The notes under the pieces are model-generated. The model did not search any database. It saw only the letters and a program-made list of their open reading frames with translations, and was not told the origin of the DNA. This document shows positions 25,338 through 33,414 of a stretch of 64,000 bases of DNA, piece by piece (within the stretch, counting starts at the first letter, position 1; each line of letters starts with the position of its first letter). Both the position numbers and the translations under genes were made by a program. The DNA is from Sphingomonas sp. 67-36 (GTDB lineage Bacteria; Pseudomonadota; Alphaproteobacteria; Sphingomonadales; Sphingomonadaceae): the NCBI GenBank assembly GCA_001897375.1, contig MKSU01000013.1, forward strand, positions 62,001-126,000, in the 5' to 3' direction.

Positions 25338-26339
25338 TCAATCGTCCTCGTCGTAGAGGCCGACCACCGAAAGCGCGCGCGCCGGGCGCTGGTGAAGCTC
25401 GCACCAGCGCAGCAGCCCGTCCTCGCGGCCGTGGGTGATCCATGTCTCCGCCGGGTCCACCTCGGCGATCGTCCGCGTCAGCTCGTTCCAGTCGGCGTGG
25501 TCGGAAATCACCAGCGGCAGCTCGACGTTGCGCTGGCGCGCGCGCTGCCGCACGCGCATCCACCCCGACGCCATCGCCGTCACCGGATCGGGCAGCCGCC
25601 GCGCCCAGCGATCGTTGAGCGCGCCCGGCGGGCACAGCACGATACTCCCCCTGAGCGCCTCCTTCGTCGTCTCCATCACCAGGCCCAGCGAGCCGAGCGG
25701 CACGCCGTGCTCCTCGTAGAGGCGGCACATCTGCGCCAATGCGCCGTGGAGCCAGATCGTCTCGTCATGGCCCGCGCGCCGCAGCTCCGCGATGACGCGC
25801 TGCGCCTTGCCGAGCGCATAGGCGCCGACGAGGATGCAGCGATCCGGGTGCAGCGCCCGCGCGTGGAGCAGCCGCGCGATCTCCTCCTCGATCGGCGGGT
25901 GGACGAACACCGGCAGTCCGAAGGTCGCCTCGGTGACGAGCACATCGCACGGCACGGGTGCGAAGGGCGCGCAGGTCGGATCGGGGCGGCGCTTGTAATC
26001 GCCGGTGACGACGATGCGCTCCCCGGCATGTTGCAGCAATATCTGCGCCGATCCGAGCACATGACCCGCCGGTGCGAAGGTCGCGGTGACGCCGCCCGCC
26101 AGCTCCACCGTCGCGCCATAGGGCACCGGCACGGATTCGCCCGCCTCGCCGTAGCGCAGCGCCATGATCGCCAGCGTCTCCGCCGTCGCGAACACCCGGC
26201 CGTGCCCGCCCCGCGCGTGATCGCCATGCCCGTGCGTGACGAGCGCGCGCTCGACCGGCGCGCCGGGATCGATCCAGCAATCGGCCGGCGCCACATACAG
26301 CCCCGCATCGCCCGGCCGTACCCACGAGAAATCGCGCAA
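25338..26339 (-). CDS. Ligase-associated metallo-beta-lactamase exonuclease
   Basis: 333 aa from TTG 26339, chosen because GGAGAG lies 6 nt upstream and the preceding in-frame residues match nothing. The metallo-beta-lactamase motif is THGHGDH (His36, His38, Asp40, His41), later histidines lie in APAGHVLGSA and ISDHADW, and TGDYKRRPD supplies the bridging Asp. This matches the DNA-ligase-associated exonuclease family related to the Artemis/SNM1/CPSF group. It is expected to process DNA ends with two metal ions before the downstream ligase acts. The cytosolic pair forms an end-processing and sealing operon. Confidence 0.88.
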   Translation of the reverse strand: MRDFSWVRPGDAGLYVAPADCWIDPGAPVERALVTHGHGDHARGGHGRVFATAETLAIMALRYGEAGESVPVPYGATVELAGGVTATFAPAGHVLGSAQILLQHAGERIVVTGDYKRRPDPTCAPFAPVPCDVLVTEATFGLPVFVHPPIEEEIARLLHARALHPDRCILVGAYALGKAQRVIAELRRAGHDETIWLHGALAQMCRLYEEHGVPLGSLGLVMETTKEALRGSIVLCPPGALNDRWARRLPDPVTAMASGWMRVRQRARQRNVELPLVISDHADWNELTRTIAEVDPAETWITHGREDGLLRWCELHQRPARALSVVGLYDEDD

Positions 26340-26612
26340 GCATCTCTCCGTCCTCGCCCTTGATGCGCAACCGACGGTGGTGCGGCCCGGTTCCGGCGAC
26401 CTTACGCCGTGATAGATCACACAAACGTCATCCACCGTGCGGAAGAGGTGGAAAGGCCGATGCCGCTGCTGGTAAGGGCAAGCGATCGGAGGCTTCGCCG
26501 CCGCCGGATCAAGACCCGGATCTTCACGAACGATGAGGTGCCCAGCGAGACCTGCCAGCCACTCGTCTTTTCTTCCTCGCGCCCTCCCGTTCGCCCCTAG
26601 CCAACCCCATCT
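26340..26612. other. Intergenic gap between the divergent exonuclease and membrane-protein genes
   Basis: 273 bp separate the two divergent genes. Short frames inside it (for example 26409-26600, plus strand) lack a ribosome-binding site and any recognisable motif, so none is called. CCCTAG 12 nt before ATG 26613 could be a -10 element for a leaderless or short-leader transcript. Nothing else stands out. Confidence 0.4.
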
Positions 26613-27695
26613 ATGCGGATGCCAGCCCGGCCTCCGCGCCAGCCCGATACGGATAAAGATGTGAATTCACGCCGCTTTCCCCTTCCGCGCTGGATCAAGG
26701 ACGACGAGGCCCGACGCCGGCTCGGCCGCTGGCTGATGGGGCTGCTGATGCTGGCGGTGGTGGCGGTCGCCGTGGGGGCGCTGCGCCACATCCTCAACGA
26801 TACGAGCTGGGACGACATCCGCGCGGCGGTGCGGCGAATCGGGCCGGCGCGGCTGCTGCTGTCGCTGGGGATCACCGCGATCAGCTATTTCGTGCTGACG
26901 GGATATGACGTGATCGCGCAGCGCATCATCGGGCGGCGGACGCGATATCCGGTCGCCGCGCTCGCCTCGTTCACCAGCTATATCTTCAGCCACAATTTCG
27001 GCTTCGCGGTGCTGACCGGCGGAACGGCGCGCTGGCGCGTCTATCGCCATGCCGGGCTGACGCTGGGCGAGGTGGCGCAGATCATGGTGCTGGCCGGCGT
27101 GACCTTCTGGTGCGGCGTGTTCCTGCTGCTCGGCATCGGGCTGGTGCTGCGTCCCGGCGCGCTGACGATCGGCACGCTGGAGATCAGCGCCGCGACCCGC
27201 GTGACGACCGGGCTGATGCTGCTCGCCGCCATCGCCGTGACGCTGTTCGTGCTCCACCGCGCCGCCGGCCGCTCGCTGAAGCTGTTCGGCTGGACATTGG
27301 TGCTGCCGACCGTCTCGCTGGCGCTCGGTCAGCTCGCGCTGGCGGCGATCGATATCGCGCTCGCCACCGCCGCGCTGTTCGTGCTGGTGCCCGATCTGTC
27401 GCTGGCGGCCTTCCCGGAACTGATCCTGGGCTATGTGGTGGCGTTCGTGTCCGGGCTGCTCGCCCATGCGCCGGGCGGCGTCGGCGTGTTCGAGGCGGTC
27501 ATGCTGGTCGCATTGCCGCGCATCGACCGGGCGACGCTGTTCGCCGCCCTGCTGGTCTATCGCTGCGTCTATTATCTCGTGCCGCTGGCGGTGGGGCTGG
27601 TGCTGTTCCTGCTGCACGAGACCGGCTGGCTACGGCCGCATACCGGGCCACGCGAGCAGGAGGGGCTGCTGCCGGCGGCTCCTCCGGCCGCCTAA
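26613..27695 (+). CDS. Lysylphosphatidylglycerol-synthase TM-region / UPF0104 family membrane protein
   Basis: 360 aa with eight or more membrane helices from about residue 43 to 340. Conserved elements are FTSYIFSHNFGFAVLTGGTARWRVY, within the flippase domain of MprF-type proteins, and LLAHAPGGVGVFEAV near the end. MprF proteins flip aminoacylated or other lipids, but this protein lacks the C-terminal aminoacyl transferase domain. A lipid-translocating role is therefore inferred. ATG 26613, ATG 26619 and GTG 26660 are all possible starts; none has a strong ribosome-binding site. The stop overlaps that of the convergent amidohydrolase by 4 nt. Confidence 0.82.
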   Translation: MRMPARPPRQPDTDKDVNSRRFPLPRWIKDDEARRRLGRWLMGLLMLAVVAVAVGALRHILNDTSWDDIRAAVRRIGPARLLLSLGITAISYFVLTGYDVIAQRIIGRRTRYPVAALASFTSYIFSHNFGFAVLTGGTARWRVYRHAGLTLGEVAQIMVLAGVTFWCGVFLLLGIGLVLRPGALTIGTLEISAATRVTTGLMLLAAIAVTLFVLHRAAGRSLKLFGWTLVLPTVSLALGQLALAAIDIALATAALFVLVPDLSLAAFPELILGYVVAFVSGLLAHAPGGVGVFEAVMLVALPRIDRATLFAALLVYRCVYYLVPLAVGLVLFLLHETGWLRPHTGPREQEGLLPAAPPAA

Positions 27696-30652
27696 CGGCC
27701 TGCGAACGGCTTCAGCAGTTCCTCCGCGGTGAAATAGCGCCCGGCCTTCATCACGCCGCGCACCTTCATCAGATCGCGCACGTCGGCGTCGGGCCGCCCC
27801 TCGACCAGCACGAGGTCGGCGAGCTTGCCCGGCTCGATGCTGCCGAGATCGGCCTCCACGCCCTGCGCCCGCGCCGGCACGATCGTCGCCGCGCGCAACG
27901 CCTCGAACGGGCCGAGGCCGAATTTCTGCAAGGTGTAGAGGTTCTGGAAGGTGCTGATCGTGAAGCTGTCGAGCGGCGCGTCGGAGCCGATCATCACCTT
28001 GCCCCCACCCCGGATCACGCGGATCAGGTCCTGCGCGGTGAGGCGCGACTGCTCCTCGTTCGGGGTGAGGAAGAAATCGCACGGCCCGGTCTTTGCCGCG
28101 CAGCCCATGAACTCCTTGAGCGAGGCCTGCTCCCATGCCGGATAGAGCGCCGCGATGCGCGGATCGTCCGGCAGGCCGGGCAGCTCCAGCAGCTCCTGCC
28201 GCCCGGCGAAATTGGTCGTCGTCAGCTCGACCCCCGATTTCTCCAGCGCCTGGAACACGTCGTCATAGACGTTGCCGCGAAACAGGTGCGGGAAACCGTA
28301 GCTCCAGCGCGTCGGGCCGACGAAATGCTCCTCCCCGTCCACGCCATGCGCGATGCCGGGATAAGCGAAATGCGACGTGACCGAGACGCCCATCCGCCGA
28401 TGCGCCTCCACTGCCACCTCGGCCTGCCAGTCCGAGCGGAAGCGCATATAGGTCTTGATCACGTCATAGCCGAGCGCCTCCGCGCGCGACAATTCGAGCC
28501 GGAGCTGCGCCTCGTCCTCGATCGGGCGCGAGAAGGACCACATCGGGCGCGAGCCTTCGAACATCTCGCCGGTCATGAAATGGCGCGGGCCGATCCGCGC
28601 CCCGGCGGCGAGCGATTCCCTGTCCTCCAGCGCGCGATAGGCCGGGTCGCCGGTCGAGCGCGTCGAGGTGATGCCATAGGCGAGCCACATCCGCCCCTGC
28701 CGGTCGCCGAGATATTTCGAGCGGAGCTGCTGGTGGTTGTGCATCTCGAACAGGCCGGGCGTGACGGTGAGGTTCGATGCGTCGATCACCCGCGCCACCC
28801 CGTCATGCGCGCCGTGCGGCACGATCTTCGCGATGCGGTTGCCGTTGATCAGGATATCGACATTCCGCCGCACCTCGGGATGCACGCCGTCCCACAGCCG
28901 TCCGGCGTGGACCAGCACGCGCCCCGTCGCGCGCTCCGGCCGCCAGTCGAGCCTGAGCGGCACCGTGCGCGCCCGCCCCGTATCGCGATCGACCAGCTTC
29001 AGCGTGCCGTTCGCGAGATAGAGGATCGTGCGCGAATCCCCCGCCCAGCTCGGCGCGTCGCTCGCCTCGTCGGTCAGCGCCTTCGCCGCCCCGGTCGGCG
29101 TACCGTCCGGCGCGACGGGCAGCGCCCAGATGCGGCTCATCATGCTGAAGGCGAGCCATTTGCCGTCCGGCGACCAGACCGGGCCGTCATCGCCGCGCGT
29201 CGAGATCGAGCGGTTCGGCGCCGGGTCGATCCAGCGTTGCCTGCCGCTCGCGACATCGACCAGCAGGATGCGGTTGCGGCTTTCGTTGAGCGCGGTGAAC
29301 GCGATCGTGCGGCCGTCCGCAGACCAGCTGGGACGGCTCGGGAAATCGAGCGCGGGGACCAATGCGCGATCGCCGTCGCCGGAGACCTCGACGATGCGCG
29401 TCTCGCCGGTCTCGGTCTGATAGGCGAGCCGCCGCCCGTCCGGCGACCATGACGGCGCGACATTGGCGTGGGCCGAACGGCTCACCCGCCGCTTCACCCC
29501 GCTCGCAACCTCCATCGTCCAGAGCTGCGCGATCCCCGACGCGTCGGTGACATAAGCGATCGAGCGGCCGTCGGGCGACCAGACCGGATCGTTCTCGTAG
29601 CAGGCGTCGTCGGTCAGCCGCCGCGCCTTGCCGTCGAGATCGGCGAGCCACAGGTCGTTCAGCGCCTTGAACACGATATGCCGGCCGTCCGGCGACAGCG
29701 CGGGCGCGACGATGCCCTTCACCGGGCGCGCGGCGGTGTCGTCGAAATCGTAAAGCTTGCGCCGATAGCCGGCGCGCTGGAGGCTGAACGCCGCGCGGAA
29801 CGGCACGATCGCGTCCGCGCCGGTCGCGACGTCAAGCGCGTGGATCTTGCCGCTGCCGCTGTAGAGCAGGCGGTCGTCGGATCGCCAGGCCGGCGCGACC
29901 GGGAAGACGTCGGTCGCCGCGCCGATCACCCGTGCCGCGCCGCCCTCCGCCAGCATCAGCCGGCCGTATTGCGGCCCCGCGCAGACATAAGCGAGACGCC
30001 TGCCGGAGGGTGACAGCGCCGGGGCGGTCGCCGCGCCCTGCTCGCATGTCGCGTCGAGCGGCGCGACCTTGCCGTCGAGCGACACGCGCTTCAGCCGCCC
30101 CATGTCGGACAGCAACAGCGACGCCCCGTCCGCCGCCCAGTTGAGCGCCTGCGGCATGGCGAGGCCGCTCGCGGGGACTTCGCTCAGCGCGCCGCTGCGC
30201 GGATCGGCGAGCCATATTCCCGGCTTGCCGCCACGCGCCGATAGGAAGGCGATCCGCCTGCCGTCCGGCGACCAGCGCGGGAAGGTATCGTCGAACGCGC
30301 CGGCGGTGAGCTGGCGGCGCTGCTTCCCGTCCGCCGAGACGATCCACACATGCCACATGCCGTCGGCATAGGATTGCACCGCCACCTGCCGCCCGTCCGG
30401 CGACCAGCTCGGATGCATCGCCTCGAACAGGTCGGGGGTGAGCCGCCGCGCCGCGCCGCCCTTGCCGGGGATGCTCCACAGGCTGCCCTGAAGGTCGATC
30501 AGCAGCGCGCCGTCGGCGGGCGACGGGTTGACCGAGAAATCGGTCCCCTCCCCGGTGACGAAGGAGACGGTGCGCGCCTCCCGCACCTGCGTGGGGGCCG
30601 CAAGGCTGCCCGATCCGAGCAGCACCGCCGTCAGCAGCCACGCGCGCATCAT
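27692..30652 (-). CDS. Exported TolB-type beta-propeller / amidohydrolase fusion protein
   Basis: 986 aa. A signal peptide (1-19) is followed by two blocks of WD40-like beta-propeller repeats of the TolB type (repeats of WSPDGR) up to about residue 590. A C-terminal amidohydrolase domain completes the chain: HNH metal ligands His638 and His640, the likely carboxylated Lys in VIKTYMR, further ligands in TSHFAYP and GEEHF, and Asp in MIGSDAP. It should hydrolyse amide bonds (cyclic imide, dipeptide or N-acyl type) in the periplasm, with the propeller presenting substrate. Substrate unknown. ATG 30652 or 30649 follows GGAGGGGA. It lies just downstream of a TBDR and is a paralogue of the divergent fusion at 33415-36405. 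Confidence 0.87.
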   Translation of the reverse strand: MMRAWLLTAVLLGSGSLAAPTQVREARTVSFVTGEGTDFSVNPSPADGALLIDLQGSLWSIPGKGGAARRLTPDLFEAMHPSWSPDGRQVAVQSYADGMWHVWIVSADGKQRRQLTAGAFDDTFPRWSPDGRRIAFLSARGGKPGIWLADPRSGALSEVPASGLAMPQALNWAADGASLLLSDMGRLKRVSLDGKVAPLDATCEQGAATAPALSPSGRRLAYVCAGPQYGRLMLAEGGAARVIGAATDVFPVAPAWRSDDRLLYSGSGKIHALDVATGADAIVPFRAAFSLQRAGYRRKLYDFDDTAARPVKGIVAPALSPDGRHIVFKALNDLWLADLDGKARRLTDDACYENDPVWSPDGRSIAYVTDASGIAQLWTMEVASGVKRRVSRSAHANVAPSWSPDGRRLAYQTETGETRIVEVSGDGDRALVPALDFPSRPSWSADGRTIAFTALNESRNRILLVDVASGRQRWIDPAPNRSISTRGDDGPVWSPDGKWLAFSMMSRIWALPVAPDGTPTGAAKALTDEASDAPSWAGDSRTILYLANGTLKLVDRDTGRARTVPLRLDWRPERATGRVLVHAGRLWDGVHPEVRRNVDILINGNRIAKIVPHGAHDGVARVIDASNLTVTPGLFEMHNHQQLRSKYLGDRQGRMWLAYGITSTRSTGDPAYRALEDRESLAAGARIGPRHFMTGEMFEGSRPMWSFSRPIEDEAQLRLELSRAEALGYDVIKTYMRFRSDWQAEVAVEAHRRMGVSVTSHFAYPGIAHGVDGEEHFVGPTRWSYGFPHLFRGNVYDDVFQALEKSGVELTTTNFAGRQELLELPGLPDDPRIAALYPAWEQASLKEFMGCAAKTGPCDFFLTPNEEQSRLTAQDLIRVIRGGGKVMIGSDAPLDSFTISTFQNLYTLQKFGLGPFEALRAATIVPARAQGVEADLGSIEPGKLADLVLVEGRPDADVRDLMKVRGVMKAGRYFTAEELLKPFAGR

Positions 30653-30663
30653 TCCCCTCCACC

Positions 30664-30699
30664 GGAAAAAGCAGGGGCCGCGCGGGCGGGCGCGGCCCC
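30664..30699 (-). terminator. Intrinsic terminator after the TBDR gene, ahead of the amidohydrolase
   Basis: On the minus strand a perfect 10-bp GC stem (30699-30690 with 30683-30674) with a 6-nt loop is followed by TGCTTTTT. It sits after the TBDR stop and ends about 12 nt before the amidohydrolase start, leaving no space for a separate promoter. It probably acts as a partial terminator so that the amidohydrolase is made by read-through. Confidence 0.75.
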
Positions 30700-30718
30700 G
30701 TCAGGGTTCATGTCACGA

Positions 30719-33088
30719 TCAGTAGCGATAGACGCCGGTGATGCCGAAGGTGACCGGCCGCACCGTGACCGCGCGGTAATTGTAGGTGGTCAGCGAGTCC
30801 CGGTAGATGCCGTATTCCGGATGCTGGTTCAGGATGTTCTGCCCGAAGATCGAGACGTCGAGCCGGTCGAACTTCATGCCGACGCGGAAATCGACATTGT
30901 TCGATGCCGGCGCGCGCGGAATGGTCGGGTCCACGCTTGGCACGTTGGGCAGCGGCGTATTGTTGTGCGACAGATACTGATAGTCGGCATGGAGATAGGC
31001 GTCACGGCCGAACGCCTGGAAATCATACTGCCCGTTGAGCGACACCTGCCACGGCGCGATCGGCAGCGGCTCGCCCTTCGGGCGGACGACGATGCCGCCG
31101 GCACCGACCGTGCTGGTGGTGTAATGCGCGTCGGAATAGCCGACCGATGCGCCCAGCGTGAAGCCATCACCCACCTTGGCGTTGACCTGGAGATCGAAGC
31201 CCTGGCTGCGCGCGTTGCCGAAATTGGCGGCGAACGGCGTGTTGCAGTTCGGCAGCGTGACGCCGGACTGGATATCGGTCCAGTCGATCCGATAGACGCT
31301 GCCGTCCATCACCAGCCGGCCGCCGAACATCTTGGTCTTGGCGCCGGCCTCATAGCTCCACACCGAGTCCGGCTTGATCTGGCGCGGCGCCGATGTGAAG
31401 CCGAGCGCGGCGAGGTCGGCGTCGCACTGGGCCGAAACCTGACCGGTCGAGGAGCCGGGACGGAAGCCCTTCGAGGCGGAGGCGTAGAACATCGTGTCCG
31501 GCGTTGCCTGCCACGATACGCCGAACTTCGGCGTCACCGGGCTGGCCGAGGCGTGGGAGGTATTGTGGGTGCCCGCGCCGCCCGCGACGGGACCGGCGGA
31601 GAAAGTGTTGCTGTTATAGGTGAGCTTCGAGGCGCGCGCCCCGGCGGTCAGCGTCAGCGTATCGGTCAGCTTGAAATTGACCTGACCGAACCCGGCAAAC
31701 TCCTCATCGACCAGAGAACCCTGCGAATAGAGCAGGTACCGCCCGTTATAGAGATTGGTGCCGAAAATCTGCCCGATCGTCAGCGGAGTGCCGGCCGCGA
31801 AGCTAAGGATGTCGTTGATGAACGTGCTTTGCACGTCATATGAACTCGTCTGCTTGGCGTGCTGGTAATAGAGGCCGAGTACCCAGGTGATGCGCGAATC
31901 CGGGTTGTTGCTTTGCAACCGGACTTCCTGCGTGAAGGTCCGCTGCCCCGCGGTCAGAAAGGCCGGGGAATAGACGTTGCGCAGCGCTTCGGGCGGCGGG
32001 ATCGTATCCACCGGATGGCCGAAGATCGACGTGAAGGACGAAATGTCCAGCGTGGTCGAATCATAGATATTGTTGTTGTCGCGGTGCAGGAACGAGGTGT
32101 CGGACACGAACGTCACCGCGCCGACATCGACATTTACCTTCAGCGACGGCAGCCAGAAGGTGTCGTCGTTGGGCGCGCGCACCTGATTGGCGGTGACGAA
32201 CTGGTTCTGGCCCGGATTCGAATAGGCCTTCCAGAACACCGACGAATCGTTGGCGTGCGATTTCTGGTAGAAGATCGACGGCGTGATCGTGACGTTCGGC
32301 GCGGGCTGCCATTTCAGCGCGGCGCGCGCAACCAGCGCGTTGTTCCAATCGACGTTCTTCGCCACGTCCTTCCGGTCGAACCAGTCGACCTTGTCGACAT
32401 AGCCGCCGTCATGCCGCGCCCACACGCTGACGCGGAAGCCCAATTTGTCCTCGATGATCGGCCCGCCGACCGCGACGCCCGCCTCGTAGCTGGGATCGCC
32501 GCCCTTGGTCATCGCCATCTCGCTGCGGCCATAGACGCTGTATTGCGTGAGGCTCGGCTCGGGGGTGATGAAGCGGATCGTGCCGCCTTCCGATCCCGCG
32601 CCGAACAGCGTGCCCTGCGGCCCGCGCAGAATCTCTACGCGGTCGAGGTCGAAGATGCGCGGATAGGGATTGCTCGAATCGTAATTGCCGCTGGGGCGCA
32701 CCTGCACCGGCGTCTCGTCGATATAGACGCCGACCGTCGCGGTGCCCGAGCCGGACGAGATGCCGCGGATCGACACGTCGCTCGCCGCGCCGTTGCCGTG
32801 CGTGCCCGGCGTGAAGGTGACGCCCGGCGTCAGCGTCGCGATATCGCGGAAGGTGCGGACCGATTGCTGGTCGAGCTGCTCCTGCGACAGCGCCGAGATG
32901 CTGATCGGCACCTTGCTGAGCGCCTCCGCCTGCTTGGTGGCGGTGACGATGATGTCCGGGATGCCGCTGTTCTGTGTCGATGTATTCTGTGACTGGGTAT
33001 TGTTGTCCGATTGCGCGAAGGCCGGAACGGCCGAGACGAGCGCGATGGCCGATGCCGTGGCCCGGAGCGTGGAATGGATGCGCCGCAT
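30719..33088 (-). CDS. TonB-dependent outer-membrane receptor
   Basis: 789 aa. A signal peptide (about 1-25, ends PAFAQ) is followed by a Gln/Asn/Ser-rich linker and a TonB box (DIIVTATK). The plug contains VSIRGIS and VEILRGPQGTLFGAGSEGG, and the barrel ends in the aromatic VYRY. It belongs to the same large catabolic TBDR group as the receptor at 1325-3631. It is flanked by two amidohydrolase fusions, one downstream in the same orientation and one divergent. Import of the compound those enzymes cleave is the simplest reading. The start ATG 33088 follows GGAGG, but a short AT-rich leader precedes it. Confidence 0.92.
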   Translation of the reverse strand: MRRIHSTLRATASAIALVSAVPAFAQSDNNTQSQNTSTQNSGIPDIIVTATKQAEALSKVPISISALSQEQLDQQSVRTFRDIATLTPGVTFTPGTHGNGAASDVSIRGISSGSGTATVGVYIDETPVQVRPSGNYDSSNPYPRIFDLDRVEILRGPQGTLFGAGSEGGTIRFITPEPSLTQYSVYGRSEMAMTKGGDPSYEAGVAVGGPIIEDKLGFRVSVWARHDGGYVDKVDWFDRKDVAKNVDWNNALVARAALKWQPAPNVTITPSIFYQKSHANDSSVFWKAYSNPGQNQFVTANQVRAPNDDTFWLPSLKVNVDVGAVTFVSDTSFLHRDNNNIYDSTTLDISSFTSIFGHPVDTIPPPEALRNVYSPAFLTAGQRTFTQEVRLQSNNPDSRITWVLGLYYQHAKQTSSYDVQSTFINDILSFAAGTPLTIGQIFGTNLYNGRYLLYSQGSLVDEEFAGFGQVNFKLTDTLTLTAGARASKLTYNSNTFSAGPVAGGAGTHNTSHASASPVTPKFGVSWQATPDTMFYASASKGFRPGSSTGQVSAQCDADLAALGFTSAPRQIKPDSVWSYEAGAKTKMFGGRLVMDGSVYRIDWTDIQSGVTLPNCNTPFAANFGNARSQGFDLQVNAKVGDGFTLGASVGYSDAHYTTSTVGAGGIVVRPKGEPLPIAPWQVSLNGQYDFQAFGRDAYLHADYQYLSHNNTPLPNVPSVDPTIPRAPASNNVDFRVGMKFDRLDVSIFGQNILNQHPEYGIYRDSLTTYNYRAVTVRPVTFGITGVYRY

Positions 33089-33414
33089 AGTTTTTCCTCC
33101 CCATTCTGACGGCGCCCGATCGGGTCGCCGACGTCGTGTTCCCGCTCATGATGCTATGCGCGGCGCAAATCACCGTCAATAAAAAACCGTTTGGAGACCA
33201 ACTTGTTTTAGGCAAGATTTTTGCGTTAAAAATAAGCACGCAAAATCAATGTGTTGTATTATAGCCTTGCAGCCGCTCGACGCACGTTATCATGAAACAT
33301 GAGCGATGATCTCCCGCAAGGTTATGATTTGACAGCAAACGATATCCATGCTGTCAAACACCCGAGTCCCCGGCGCGCCGGCGGATGGAGAAAGATGGCG
33401 AAGGGGCGGATTCG
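33089..33414. promoter_or_regulatory. Divergent promoter region with inverted repeat
   Basis: This 326-bp AT-rich gap separates the TBDR and the second amidohydrolase. An inverted repeat lies at 33216-33226 and 33238-33247 (left arm gatttttgcgt, right arm acgcaaaatc, one extra T in the left arm, 11-nt spacer). TATAAT occurs on the minus strand at 33256-33261, toward the TBDR, and a matching -35 is not obvious. It is plausibly the control site for both genes. I see no RNA gene or small ORF with support. Confidence 0.45.

Noticed and set aside
26409-26600. Possible 63-residue ORF in the gap after the exonuclease
   Set aside because: No ribosome-binding site, no motif, and an Arg-rich composition typical of random high-GC frames.
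27110-29452. Open frame on the plus strand crossing the UPF0104 gene and opposite the amidohydrolase
   Set aside because: It overlaps two better supported genes and its translation is rich in Arg and Ala without motifs.
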